NCBI RefSeq assembly: GCF_030052815.1
Contig: NC_079496.1
Span: 74,513,652-74,577,651 of the forward strand
Direction: 5' to 3'
DNA from: Hevea brasiliensis
Lineage: Eukaryota; Streptophyta; Magnoliopsida; Malpighiales; Euphorbiaceae
DNA length: 64,000 nt
Made by a program: the position numbers and the translations under genes. The notes under the pieces were generated by a model that had not been told where the DNA came from, searched no databases, and saw nothing but the letters and a program-made list of their open reading frames with translations. Shown here one piece after another: positions 10,636 through 21,150 of the stretch. Each line of letters begins with the position of its first letter. The stretch's first letter is position 1.

Positions 10636-10857
10636 TATATTTGCCATTTAGATTGTTGATTATATGATTTAATTGTGTGATTTGATTATGAGATGATTGA
10701 TCCATTGCTGGTTGGATCAAGAGGTGTGGAGGCATGCATGATGAACTCCAACATGGTGCGCATGGTTGTTATTAAATTCTGCAATTGTTGCATGATGAAA
10801 GGTTCATCATATGACTAATTAAAATGTTTAATTAGGATTTTTAATCACACAATTAAA

Positions 10858-11165
10858 TTATGATTCAAATCAGATTTTTAAAAATTGTTTGAATGTGATT
10901 CAAATCTGAATTTTTAAAGTTGTTTGAATCATATTTAAATCTAATTTTTTAAAATTGATTGAATAAAATTCAGATCTGATTTTTTTAAAAAAATGTTTGA
11001 ATGTGATTCAAATCTGATGTTTTTAAAAAATGTTTGAATGTGATTCAAATCTGAATTTTAAAGTTGTTTGAATGTAATTCAAATCTGAATTTTTAAATTT
11101 GTTTGAATAAGATTCAAATCTGAATTTTTAAATTTATTTGAATCATATTCAAATCTGGATTTTTA
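10858..11165 (+). repeat. 35-bp AT-rich tandem array, outer copia leader
   Basis: About nine units resembling TGATTCAAATCTGAATTTTT plus a variable T/A tail and TTGAAT. It is the same array as 7701-8048 on the other strand. Confidence 0.9.
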
Positions 11166-11934
11166 AGTTGAATATGAGATATTCAATTTAATTTAAGTAT
11201 GTATGTTTTATTTAATTGTTAAATAGTGATATGCATGATGGATGATCATGGACTATAAAAGACCAATGTGATTGGATTTATTTCTTTTATGTTTCTTTGG
11301 GATTGTAAATTAATTAATTTATTTTAATTTATTTTGGGCATGTATTATTAAGTTTGTAATAATTTTTGGGTTGTAATTTCATTTATTTAAGTTCTTGTAA
11401 ATTCGCCTTGGTATGCCAAGGATTACCATGTAATATTGGATTGCAAGAAGTTTAAGGAGGTCAAGAGCATTGGTAGGACTAGTGGGAGGAATTCAAGATC
11501 AAGTATTGATTATGTACTTCTTCAGCAACTCTTGTAAAATGAATGAATGAATGAAATGCACCTAGGAATGCCCTGATTCAATTCTTGGAGGCTCAGAATT
11601 GAATCCCTTAGAAAGTTCATGATCATACCATATTTATTGCTTATCCATGAATGCATGAGATGTATGGGAATGTATGCTATTATATGATATATGCATGCTA
11701 ATTGGATAATGTGCAAAGTGAGACCTTAATAATAATTAGAATGACCATAAAATCTTTCAAACAAATGATTAAGTTGGAAATGCTATAATTAAAGTAATTA
11801 TAACATAGGCCCTCCATTGGGGCAATTATTTTAAGAAATTTTAAATAGTTGCATAAGATGCAATTAATTTAAGAGATTTTCTTAAGAATAAATTTTAAGC
11901 ATGAGATGTTGTAAATATGTAATTGGTTTAGCGG

Positions 11935-12150
11935 CCAATATTGGATGTACCTGAGGACATTAAAATTATTTACATAATTACTGGCTCAATGGGATCAACT
12001 TAACTAATCCAAGATAAGTCAACAATGGATGTACCTGAGATTTTGAGCATTAGGGACAAGGTAAATGATTGAACCTCACATGAGATGTGATGGGCAAGGA
12101 GTTGCTCACTTATAGTTTATTGTAATTCCAATAATGGATGTACCTGAGGA
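11935..12150 (+). repeat. Three-copy 20-bp leader motif, outer copia
   Basis: CAATATTGGATGTACCTGAG or a near copy occurs at about 11937, 12022 and 12130, as in the inner copia. Confidence 0.85.
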
Positions 12151-12350
12151 TGATCAATAGAATTATAAGAATTCAATCACCCACTAGAAATCCATCCAAC
12201 TAGGATTTCCGTTTTCTACTTTGGAAGTGTAGGATTCGCTAAGTTAGTGGGAGGACCAATTTGATTAAAAGACCATAATCATTTTGGTTAATTACATGAT
12301 ACATTTACTAATTAATCTGGTTATTTTTTGCAGTTAATTTTCTGATAAAA

Positions 12351-13430
12351 ATGAGCACAAAACAACCACCACCATCCAATATCCTTGCAAGTATACTTGA
12401 TCACAATAGATTGACAGAACCTAATCTGTCTGATTGGCTAAGAAATTTGAAACTTGTCCTGAACCTTGAACATATAGGATATGTTATAGATTCAAATGTT
12501 CCTGGTCCCTTACCTCCAGAGGCCACACAAGAGGAACATGAAACTTTGGACAAGTGGAAGGAGCATGATATGAGAGCTAAGTGTTACATGCTTGCTTCCA
12601 TGAGTAATGAGTTACAGAAGCAACATGAGAACATGCAGAGTGCGAGTGAGATCCTCCTTCACTTACAAGAGTTGTATGGTGAGCACAAAGAGAATGCTAG
12701 GTATGAGATATCTTGACAGCTATTACGTATGAGGATGTCTGAGGGACAGAATGTTGGGGATCATGTCCACAAGATGATTCGGCTGATTGAGCAGTTGGAA
12801 CATCATGACTTCAACATGGATTTCCAACTACAGACGGATTTGATCCTTCAGTCCCTTCCTGAGTCTTTTGGGAATTTTGTGACAAATTTTCATATGACTA
12901 AACAGGAATGCACCTTAGCTGGTTTACTCAACATGCTAGTTATTGCCCAAAAGAATATGCCAGGCAATAAAGGAAAAGAGGTAGCTTTGGTTGCATCTTC
13001 TTCTGCTGGAAAGTCCAACAACAAGAAGGGCAATAAGAAAAAGAAACCTCAGATTTCTGGTCATTCCAAGAAAATAGCTAAACAGAAAAGGAAGAGTAAA
13101 GCTGATGGAGGCAAAGGAAAGTTTTTCCACTGCCAAAAGGATGGGCACTGGAAAAGGAACTGCCCAGAGCATCTTGCTTCTCTGAAGGACAAGAAGGATA
13201 CACCTTCGGAAGGTATGTCCATATCTTGTTATTTAGATTCTGATGATACTCATAGTTCATCTACAGCTTGGGTTTTAGATACTAGTGCCAGTTCTCACAT
13301 TTCTAATGATATGCAGGAACTAGCAAAGAGTAGCAGCTTGCGTTCTCAAGATATTAGAGTCTGGATTGGCAATGGCTCAACTGTTGAAGCTTTAGCCATA
13401 GGATCTAAATCTTTTTACATGTTTGGATAA
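12351..13430 (+). pseudogene. gag: Outer copia gag and protease (one stop, broken knuckle and active site)
   Basis: The start ATG 12351 follows the leader. Gag blocks LVLNLEHIGYV, NVGDHVHKMIRLIEQL and QTDLILQSLPESF lie in one frame, with a CGA to TGA stop at 12714-12716 between YEIS and QLL. A lysine-rich stretch leads to a CCHC knuckle reading FFHCQKDGHWKRNC: the first Cys is replaced by Phe. The aspartic protease follows, with VLDTSASSHI where the family has a D-S/T-G triad followed by A; here the Gly is Ser, so the catalytic loop is probably dead. A one-base frameshift near 13425 shifts the reading frame before NILYVPDAFKNI. Confidence 0.93.
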
Positions 13431-14418
13431 TATTTTATATGTACCTGATGCTTTTAAGAACATTATTTCTATATCTAGTTTGACTAGAAATGGCTATCAA
13501 TTTCAGTTCACAGATGATGTTTGCAATATTTATTTTGGAAATAAATATGTTGGTTCGGGTTATATGAATGATGGTCTTTATTATTTGGATAATAATGACA
13601 AACACAACTTGAATGCAAGTGATCTAAAAGAATGCAATGCCATGGTGAAAACCAACTCAAGTTCAAAATATATTTGGCACTTAAGGTTATGTCATGTTGC
13701 AGAAGATAGGATTGCAAAACTGGAGAAAATGGGGATTTTATCCTCATTAGGCTCTGAGTCTACTCCAACTTGTGAATCTTGCCTTTGGGGCAAAATGACT
13801 AGATCACCCTTTGTTGGACAAGGGCTAAGAGCTGAAAATATTTTGGAGCTAATACATAATGATGTATGTGGTCCATTTAAAGAAATGGCTAGAGGGGGTT
13901 TTCATTATTTTATTACCTTTACTGATGATAAATCAAGGTTTGGGTATTTGTATTTGATGAAATACAAACATGAATCCTTTGAAAAGTTTAAGGAATTTAA
14001 ATCTGAAGTAGAAAATCAAACAGGAAAGAGTATTAAAGCTCTTCGATCAGATCGTGGAGGTGAATATTTGAGTAATGAATTTGATGAATACTTGAGAGAG
14101 CATGGCATTGTTTCTCAGCTGACTCCTCCAGGAACGCCACAACTGAATGGTGTATCTGAAAGGAGAAATCGTACCCTATTGGATATGATATGTAGTATGA
14201 TGAGCTATACTGATATGCCAATCTGCTTTTGGGGATTTGCATTAGAATCAGCTTTGTATATTCTGAATAGGATTCCATCAAAATCAGTTTCTTCCACACC
14301 TTATGAGATATGGCATGGAAGAAAACCAAGTCTTAAGCATGTTAAGAGTTGGGGTTGTCCAGCTTATATCAAAAAGCTGAACACTAATAAATTGGAGACC
14401 AGATCAGAAAAAGGTTGA
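13423..14418 (+). pseudogene. pol: Outer copia protease end and integrase
   Basis: This begins in the pre-integrase region (NILYVPDAFKNIISISSL), then the zinc-binding part (WHLRLCH and CESC) and the DDE core: LIHNDVCGPF, SDRGGEYL and NGVSERRNRT. The C-terminal region runs through FWGFALESALYILNRIPS and WHGRKPSLKHVKSWGCPAY. It ends at TGA 14416-14418, where the inner copy reads Arg (KGRFVGY), a CGA to TGA change. Unlike the inner copia, this copy keeps the protease-integrase junction and so shows what the inner copy lost. Confidence 0.94.
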
Positions 14419-15201
14419 TTTGTTGGATATCCAAAAGATAGTTTTGGATATTATTTTTATTTGCCTACTTCAAAAAAGGTTGTGATAAGTAGAGATGCCA
14501 CATTTCTTGAACAATAGTTTGTTCAAGACGGAGGCAAAGGAAGGCAAATAGAGTTAGAATTGGAGAATTCTGACCAACCAACAGATTAGATGGATATAGA
14601 TCCATCTAGTAAACCTATACCCGTTGATGAAACATCTACAGCTGTTCCTCGTAGAACAACTAGGGTATCTCACCCACCAGTGAGATATGGTTTTCTTCAT
14701 GAAGAAGAACAAGAGTTGTCTACTCATGATAAAGTAGATCATGGAGATGATCCACTTACCTATGAAGAAGCTATATCAAATATAGACTCTTCAAAATGGA
14801 TTGATGCTATGAAATCCGAAATTGATTCCATGTATAAGAATCAAGTTTGGGATCTTGTTGACCTACCTGAAGGTATTGTACCTATAGGGAACAAATGGGT
14901 TTTCAAGAAGAAAATTGGTTCTGATAGAAAGGTAGAGACCTATAAGGTAAGGCCAGTAGCGAAAGGGTTTCGCCAAAGGCAAGGAATCGACTATGAGGAG
15001 ACTTTCTCGCCTGTTGCCATGCTTAAATCAATTAGGATTTTATTAGCAATAGCTGCATACTATGATTATGAGATTTAGCAGATGGATGTCAAAACAACTT
15101 TCCTCAATGGATACATTGAAGAAAACATTTTCATGGAACAACCTAGGGGTTTTGAATCCCAAGATGGTTCCAAGGTATGCAAGCTAAAGCAATCCATTTA
15201 T
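14419..15201 (+). pseudogene. pol: Outer copia linker and N-terminal reverse transcriptase, cut by gypsy A
   Basis: Same frame as 13423-14418. Stops at about 14515 (LEQ then TAG), 14587 (PTD then TAG) and 15076 (EI then TAG, from Trp) interrupt it. Reverse-transcriptase blocks are DDPLTYEEAISNIDSSKWID, NKWVFKKKIGS, QGIDYEETFSPVAMLKSIR and QMDVKTTFLNG. The sequence ends at CKLKQSIY, where gypsy A has inserted into the IYGLKQ motif; the YVDD box, the rest of reverse transcriptase and RNase H are gone. The right flank of gypsy A shows that this loss predates the insertion. Confidence 0.94.
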
Positions 15202-18122
15202 TGTAACACCCTTAAGTTCGGTAGTGCGTTCTGCTGTTCCGATGATCAGTGTTGTCCGGACAGCTAGGATGCCTAGAACTACACTTCAATATGAGTGGGG
15301 AGACATAAAATAATGAAATACAAGAAAAGAAAATACAAGAAAAACAAAGGAAAAATAATAGCAAAGAAATGTAGCCAAGTTAAACGAGCCGGGAAACCTA
15401 ACGATGGGTGACCGCACTAGGAAGTCACGGCGTGGACCGTTGACTAGCCCTGGACTGCGGGGAACCCTGGAAAACATTTTTAGGACTTAAATAGACCCTT
15501 ATAGAAGAATAAATATCATTAGAAAGATCAAAGAAAAATTAAATAATTAGTACAAAGAAAAGTGAGAAATCGAAAAACAGACAAAACCCAGTGTTACCGA
15601 AAAATCGGGAATGCAACCCGAACAGGGGCATTATGGTCATTTGACATCCCGAGGTGTCTTTTGACCTAAATGTCCATTAAAAATAAATAATATTACACTT
15701 AGAAAATAAAATGAAAAATTAATTTAGTGGTACCTAAAGTAAATAGTGAGAATTAAGGGTTTAATGTGGGATTAAGTGAAAGTTTAACATATTATATGAT
15801 TAAGTGAGTGAGTGGGCCACTAAAGGAATAAACTAAGAGTTAAGTGGGACATGTGTACACCTAAAATGCAATCAGAAACTTCATCTTCTCCAAATGCTCC
15901 ATCCATGCCGAATTGAAGGAAAAGGAAAAGTCCATGGCCATTTTCTTCAAGCTCACTTAACACCCTCCATTTCAACTCCAATCCCTTAAGTAGCTTCATG
16001 AAAAATTGTCTACACATCACAAGGAAGAGTTTGATACCAATTTTAAGAAGTTTAATCAAGGTTTGGCAAGTTTCAACCATAAGGTAAGTTAGTATTTTTG
16101 AAGATAGCTTTGTTAAGTTTTGTGTGCATGTTATGGGTGTTGGATTTGTGAAGAAAATTTTTGAGTTTGAAGAGTTATTGTTGTGTTCATTTTGGACAGC
16201 CATGGAGTCATGTAATTGATGAAATAATTGTGCATATATTTGATGAGAAATGATGTTGATCATGATGATTTAATAACCTAGTGAATTACTTCACATGTAT
16301 ATGGTGAATTTTGCACTTGGAATGGGATTTAATGAATTGTAGGACACTTTGGTGTTGAAGGACAATTTCAGCAGCCTTGAAACTCTTGGATAAGTGTATG
16401 TGTTCATGAAGATATAGGCAGAATTGTGGCATTAAGGATTGAAGGATATGAGTATGAAATTGTTGTGTAAAGTGTATGTAAAAACTAGTGATGTTTATGT
16501 GTATGTGTAATGGTATTTGAACTTTGGGAATTAGAGTTATATTTGGTATGTTGAGGATAATTGTAATCTGCCCAAAGTGATGTTAATGTAAAGTATTTGG
16601 TAGGGAAGTAAACATATTGCAAGGTAAATGTGTGTAATTGATGTGTGTTAAGCAAAGTAACCAAGGGCAGTGTACATTTTAGCCAATAAGTTTAAATGTG
16701 TAACCTCAATTGGTATGAGACCAATTGGAGGTGAAACTAGGCACAAAATGTGCCAACTTTCATTGAGAAAACATACCAAATTTCTGCTTGCAAGGTGACC
16801 TAAGAAAATGACCAATTCGGATTAGGTACAATTAGGACCTGAAAAATGACCAATTGGGCAGCAGTGAGTGTTTAGGCCATAACTCACTCAAAACAGGTCC
16901 AATTGACCTGAAATTTTAACCATGAATAGTTGAGACCCATACCTACAAGTCTTATGAAGACAAAAAAGCCCAGAAATGACCATAAGCAAGTCAAACAGCT
17001 TGCACAAATTCGGGTCCAAAAACTGGCCGAACCAAAGTTGACCAAATTGACCTAAAATTGACTTAATTTGATGCCATTTGACCAGCAATAGTATAATGAC
17101 CACAACTTGGTCTACTTAACTCGGATTGACCTGAAATTTTGCCCCGCATGCAATAAGACATAGATCTACAAGTTTTTAGTTTTGACCGAAACCCAAAAAC
17201 TGAGGGAACTAGGTCGTCCGGCTAGGTCAAACTAGTATCCCGGAATCCAGCAAGTTGCATTAAAATGCACTGAACAAGGAAATGACTTTGGTAAAACGTA
17301 CCAACCCTAAAACCCTATCGAATGTGATATATTAATGACACTGAAACCTAATTTACCTAGAACGCATCGAGGGTCGGTATATTAGGTGATTAAGCAAATA
17401 AAGGTATTCAATGAATTGTTTATCGAACATTATCGTTAGAGACAATTTAATTTAGTACTGAAACACTTCAAATTGTGTTTCTCAGTTACCAAAGACTCAG
17501 GAAAAGGGAAGGAAACACTGAGTCCAGACCAGGAGACAATTATCAGAGGTTTGTGCACAACTAGTTTTTAACTGATTTTGTTTTGAATATTTCATATGAT
17601 TAAATGACATATTTTTCTTATGTATTATGTTTAACAAGCATTGGATTTAATTCAATGATTATTGAAATTGTTATAATAGGTATGAATTTAGCTTTGTGAA
17701 ATGGTATTTCCACCAAGTATTAAGCATTGTTATGGATTGAATAAATTATGTTTTAGAAAATTGTGATAGAACATGTTTTGAATTGTGATGGCAATTTTCA
17801 TGGAAAAATGCAATTGTATGATTTGAATTGTGATGAGCATAAAACTTTATTGGATATTGAAATTGACTTTGAATCGAAATGTATTATGATTTGTGCTCAC
17901 TAAATGGATTGTGATATTGTTTTATATCTCACTATAGATGCTTGACTAGGTTATTACCCGTCTCTCTCATTTGTTGAGAAGACAATGGAGTTAGTTGTGT
18001 TTTGATTACCATGGTACGTGCACAGGCTTAGATTTTCCTCTGATTTGAGGTTAGATCTAAGTTTATTTTATCGTTATGGCCCTTGCGGAAGATTCATTAT
18101 TGTGATGGTATGCGGCACGATG

Positions 18123-18187
18123 ATTCGACCTCCCGACCATAGGGAGTTAGAATCGATTCGACCTCCCGACCATAGGGAGTTAGAATC
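18123..18187 (+). repeat. 33-bp tandem duplication in gypsy A 5' LTR
   Basis: Two copies of a unit containing TTCGACCTCCCGACCATAGG and GAGTTAGAATC lie side by side. The whole segment is missing from the 3' LTR. Confidence 0.85.
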
Positions 18188-18229
18188 ACATCGAATATGG
18201 CCCTTCGGATTAGTCTTGCATGGTTAGTG

Positions 18230-18383
18230 AGATAAAGAATGATTTTTGAGATAAAGAATGATTTTGAGATAAAGAATGATTTTTGAGATAAAGAATGAGT
18301 TTTGAGATACTGATATGATTTTGAGATACTGATATGATTTTTGAAATACATAATGATTTTTGATATACAGAATGGCTTTTGAA
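18230..18383 (+). repeat. 19-bp minisatellite in gypsy A 5' LTR
   Basis: About eight units: first GAGATAAAGAATGATTTTT, then variants with ACTGATATG and ATACATAATG. Only the last two units remain in the 3' LTR (near 24658-24700), where an internal deletion of about 0.75 kb has removed the rest. Confidence 0.9.
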
Positions 18384-18626
18384 TGGTAAGGAATTTTGAT
18401 TTCCATTATGGTTTATGTATAATTGATTTCATTAGAATTATTTAAATGGTTAGTCATGATTTGATAAATTGAATTTTGTGATCAATGTCATTTATACAAA
18501 TGATTTACATTATTGGCAATGAATATTTTGAGTTTTGGAATTGATGAGTATTCAGATTCCCAAATTATTTACTGTAAATTTTGTCAATGTATATTGTACT
18601 ATGTTTTAAATTACAGTTGTGCACCA

Positions 18627-18675
18627 CTGAGTTCACCACTCAGCGATAGCTTTGTATCTTGTCATGAGTAAGAAA
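18627..18675 (+). other. Conserved paired stem-loop module of gypsy LTRs (A, 5' copy)
   Basis: First stem CTGAGT with ACTCAG around loop TCACC (18627-18643). A second, weaker stem lies between GATAGC and the TTGTC that follows. Equivalent modules are at 24943 (A), 29142 (B), 34647 and 43066 (E), 50045 (F), 52379 and about 60974 (G, minus). Pairing is kept by compensatory changes between families (see findings). Confidence 0.7.
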
Positions 18676-19297
18676 AGCATAGAGCGATAAGTAAATTTCC
18701 TTGAAGATATATTCAGATCAGCTCCAGGTATATCATAGTATACCCATGTACATAGGTTTTGATGTATGCATGTAATAATATGTATGTAAATTATTTGAGC
18801 AGTTGTATAGAAACTCTTGTAAAATATTTTGGTATGTAATTAAATGTAAATTATTGTAAATGTAAATTTGAGATTTCATTTACTTGAATAGTTTTGTATT
18901 ATATTTCTTGTATCTCAGTCTTTGAAAAATCATTGCGGATTTGAGTTGAGAAAAATGTTGTGTTGAGAAATATGTTGGAGTTGAGATTTGCAAATATATA
19001 TTGAAGTGCTTTTTACAGGTTTTCTGAAGAACTGTTTTATCCAAAATACAGATGGCACTCTGCCAAAATTTTTACAGAAACTCCAAATAAGTCAAATGTG
19101 TTAGTTCTATCAGTTCAGTTCACAAAAGTTTTTAACACCTGTAAATAGTGCTCACCACTGTAAAAGAAGTAAGAAAAGTTTTGAAAATCCCTTGTAGTGT
19201 ATTTAATGAGTTATCAGTAGACGGAGTTGGTAATTCATTAGGTATACTACGGGATCATGTTATACCTTACAGAGATGTAGGGTGTGACATGTTTTAG

Positions 19298-19309
19298 TGG
19301 TATCAGAGC
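19298..19309 (+). other. Gypsy A primer binding site, initiator-Met tRNA
   Basis: TGGTATCAGAGC, 8 nt after the LTR end, complementary to initiator-Met tRNA. The intervening TGTTTTAG is shared with gypsy E (35389-35396). Confidence 0.93.
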
Positions 19310-19475
19310 AATGGTTTTAAAGTGAATTTTGAACTGTGAATTTGAAATCTTTTTGTCGGTAACTACAACTGCTCAAATGTTTGATACATATAGTACATTT
19401 ACATCATAAATGTGAACTAATGGAGAGGAATCTCCTTGTGTTGGTTGTACAGGAATAGAAAATTCTGTGAGAAAA

Positions 19476-20171
19476 ATGGAAGAGAAGAATGAGATAATAG
19501 AACAGTCTGTAATGGCAGAAGAACAAGTTGAAGCCCCAGCTCCACAAAATGTCGAAGGCCTGACTGTACCAGTTTTACCGGTATAAATTACTGCACAAAT
19601 GGCCCAACAAATGGTCACTTTCTTTCAACAAATGGCTGATAATCTATCAGCCCAAGCCCAAGTACAGACCCAACCCCCACAAGGGCAGTGTGAAATGGAA
19701 AAGAGGGAGAAACCTATGGGTCAGAGCTCGAACAGTAATTTGAGAAAGATAAAAGAATTTGAGGAACCCCGAGCTCAGGGATACGATAGAGGTGGATCAT
19801 TAAGACAGAGACCACCAAGGTCCAGTCGTCGAACAACTAGAAGTTCCTACCCTTCCCGCCAATGTGAAACTTGTGGAAGATATCATGGAGGTATTTGTCG
19901 TAAGGCCTCTGGAGCCTGCTACAATTGTGGAAAACTTGGACACTTTGCTAAAGATTGTACTAAACCACCTCAATCTACTCTCTGGATTTCACAGACCGTC
20001 AGTCAGAGTCAAGATAGAAATAGAGTCGGTACTCCTCACCACTATAACACAGTGAAGCAACCCGAATATAGTAGCGCACCAGTTGGAGAGTCCACTATGC
20101 GCCAAGTAAAAGGAGCAGAAACTTCAGATGTAGCTGCTGGTAAGTTCTTAATTTTTGAAAGAAACAATTAG
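19476..20171 (+). pseudogene. gag: Gypsy A gag (internally deleted, one stop)
   Basis: The start is ATG 19476, which opens an acidic N-terminus like that of gypsy E (35580). A TAA stop near 19584 interrupts it and the frame continues with MAQQMVTFFQQMADNLS. Most of the capsid domain (present in gypsy G at 59500-60050) is missing. The end has a basic RRTTRSSYPSRQCETC region and an intact CCHC knuckle, CYNCGKLGHFAKDC. Of the three gypsy gags here this is the only one with all four knuckle ligands. Gag would form the particle and bind RNA. Confidence 0.9.
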
Positions 20172-20869
20172 TTATTATTTGATCCCAGCACTACTTAGTT
20201 GTGTGTTAGTGTTAGAACTATAGGTTCTGTTGTTATTCCTTTACATGGAAATGAATTTTGATGTATTAGTGACTAGTCCGTTAGGATAATAACTATAATA
20301 ACAAGTATGGTTGACATTAATTTTGGAAGAATTGTTAGCTAAAAGTATTTTCTGACATACCTTAAATTATAAAGCTAATTGGCGAGCCTACTTAATGTAA
20401 GGCAAGAGGACCTAAAAGTAAGTTACAGTAATAGAATTACTCTAGATGAGGGCAAAGATGTCACTGTTAGTAATTGTCAAAGGAAATTGTAATCAGAATC
20501 GGTTTGGGATATTAGTGGATTCGAGAAGGATAAGATGTTAGAAAACCTAGCCCATGAGGTTATAACGTAGTGACTATATAATGTTCTCAATGTTTGTATT
20601 GTAAGCTGCAGATTATAGTACCGACACAGGATTATTGTGTAGAGCTACGTGCTTCCTCGTGGTACAATAAATTAAGAATATTTGTAAGTAATCTATAAAT
20701 TGATACAGTTACACCCGAATAGAGTACTAGTATTGGAAATAAATATGAAAATTTTAGTCAGAAATTTAAGACTTCAGAACTAGCCTATCAAACGACTACA
20801 CTTGTAAGGTAGCTAGAGTCAGTGACTCGGTTACATTAATGTGAATTACCTGTATCCCAGTAATTGCTA
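20172..20869 (+). pseudogene. pol: Gypsy A degraded protease and unrecognised interior
   Basis: A protease trace is visible: LLFDPSTT near 20173 (compare LFDPGSTHSY in gypsy E and G) and VLVTSPLG near 20265. The next about 600 bp have no recognisable reverse transcriptase or RNase H block in any frame. Several stops occur throughout. Confidence 0.65.
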
Positions 20870-21150
20870 TAAGCTTAGAGATATCAGTACGACTTATCAT
20901 CCTCAGATGGATGGACAGTCGAAACAAGTGATTCAGGTAAATTTTGAAACTCATTGAGTTCTATAAATAATGAAATGAAATGATAATAATAACCTATAAA
21001 ATGTAATAAACCCTCGAGAATATACTGAGAACTTCTGTCCTTGAATCCGAGGGGAGATGGGACAGATACATCCCACTAACAGAATTTGTATATAATAATA
21101 AGTGTCGAGCTAGCATACAAATAGCATCCTATGAAACATTGTAAGGGAAC
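20870..21150 (+). pseudogene. pol: Gypsy A, first integrase fragment (different subfamily)
   Basis: YHPQMDGQSKQVIQ (near 20892-20936) matches the last catalytic block of gypsy integrase; the residue after QS is Lys where Glu is catalytic. Further on, LENILRTSVLESEGRWDRYI with PLTEFVYNN and SYETL (about 21015-21140) match the following conserved region. It differs clearly from the second copy downstream, so it is a separate integrase piece. Confidence 0.75.

Larger units (their letters stand above)
10636..12350 (+). other. Outer copia untranslated leader
   Basis: About 1.7 kb without a supported ORF. It contains the 35-bp array (10858-11165), a short perfect hairpin CCTTGG-TATG-CCAAGG at about 11406-11421, and the three-copy 20-bp motif (11935-12150). 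It is colinear with the inner copia leader. Confidence 0.8.
15202..19289 (+). repeat. Gypsy A 5' LTR
   Basis: About 4.1 kb, TGTAACACCC to GGTGTGACA. It contains the conserved palindrome (16707-16727), a 33-bp duplication (about 18123-18187), a 19-bp minisatellite (18230-18383) and the paired stem-loops (18627-18675). No gene is supported inside it; the short ORFs here repeat between LTR copies without resembling proteins. Confidence 0.95.

Noticed and set aside
15820..16263. A 147-residue minus-strand ORF in gypsy A LTR, repeated at 22863-23123
   Set aside because: It is conserved only because the LTR is duplicated. It is shortened in the second copy and has no protein features.
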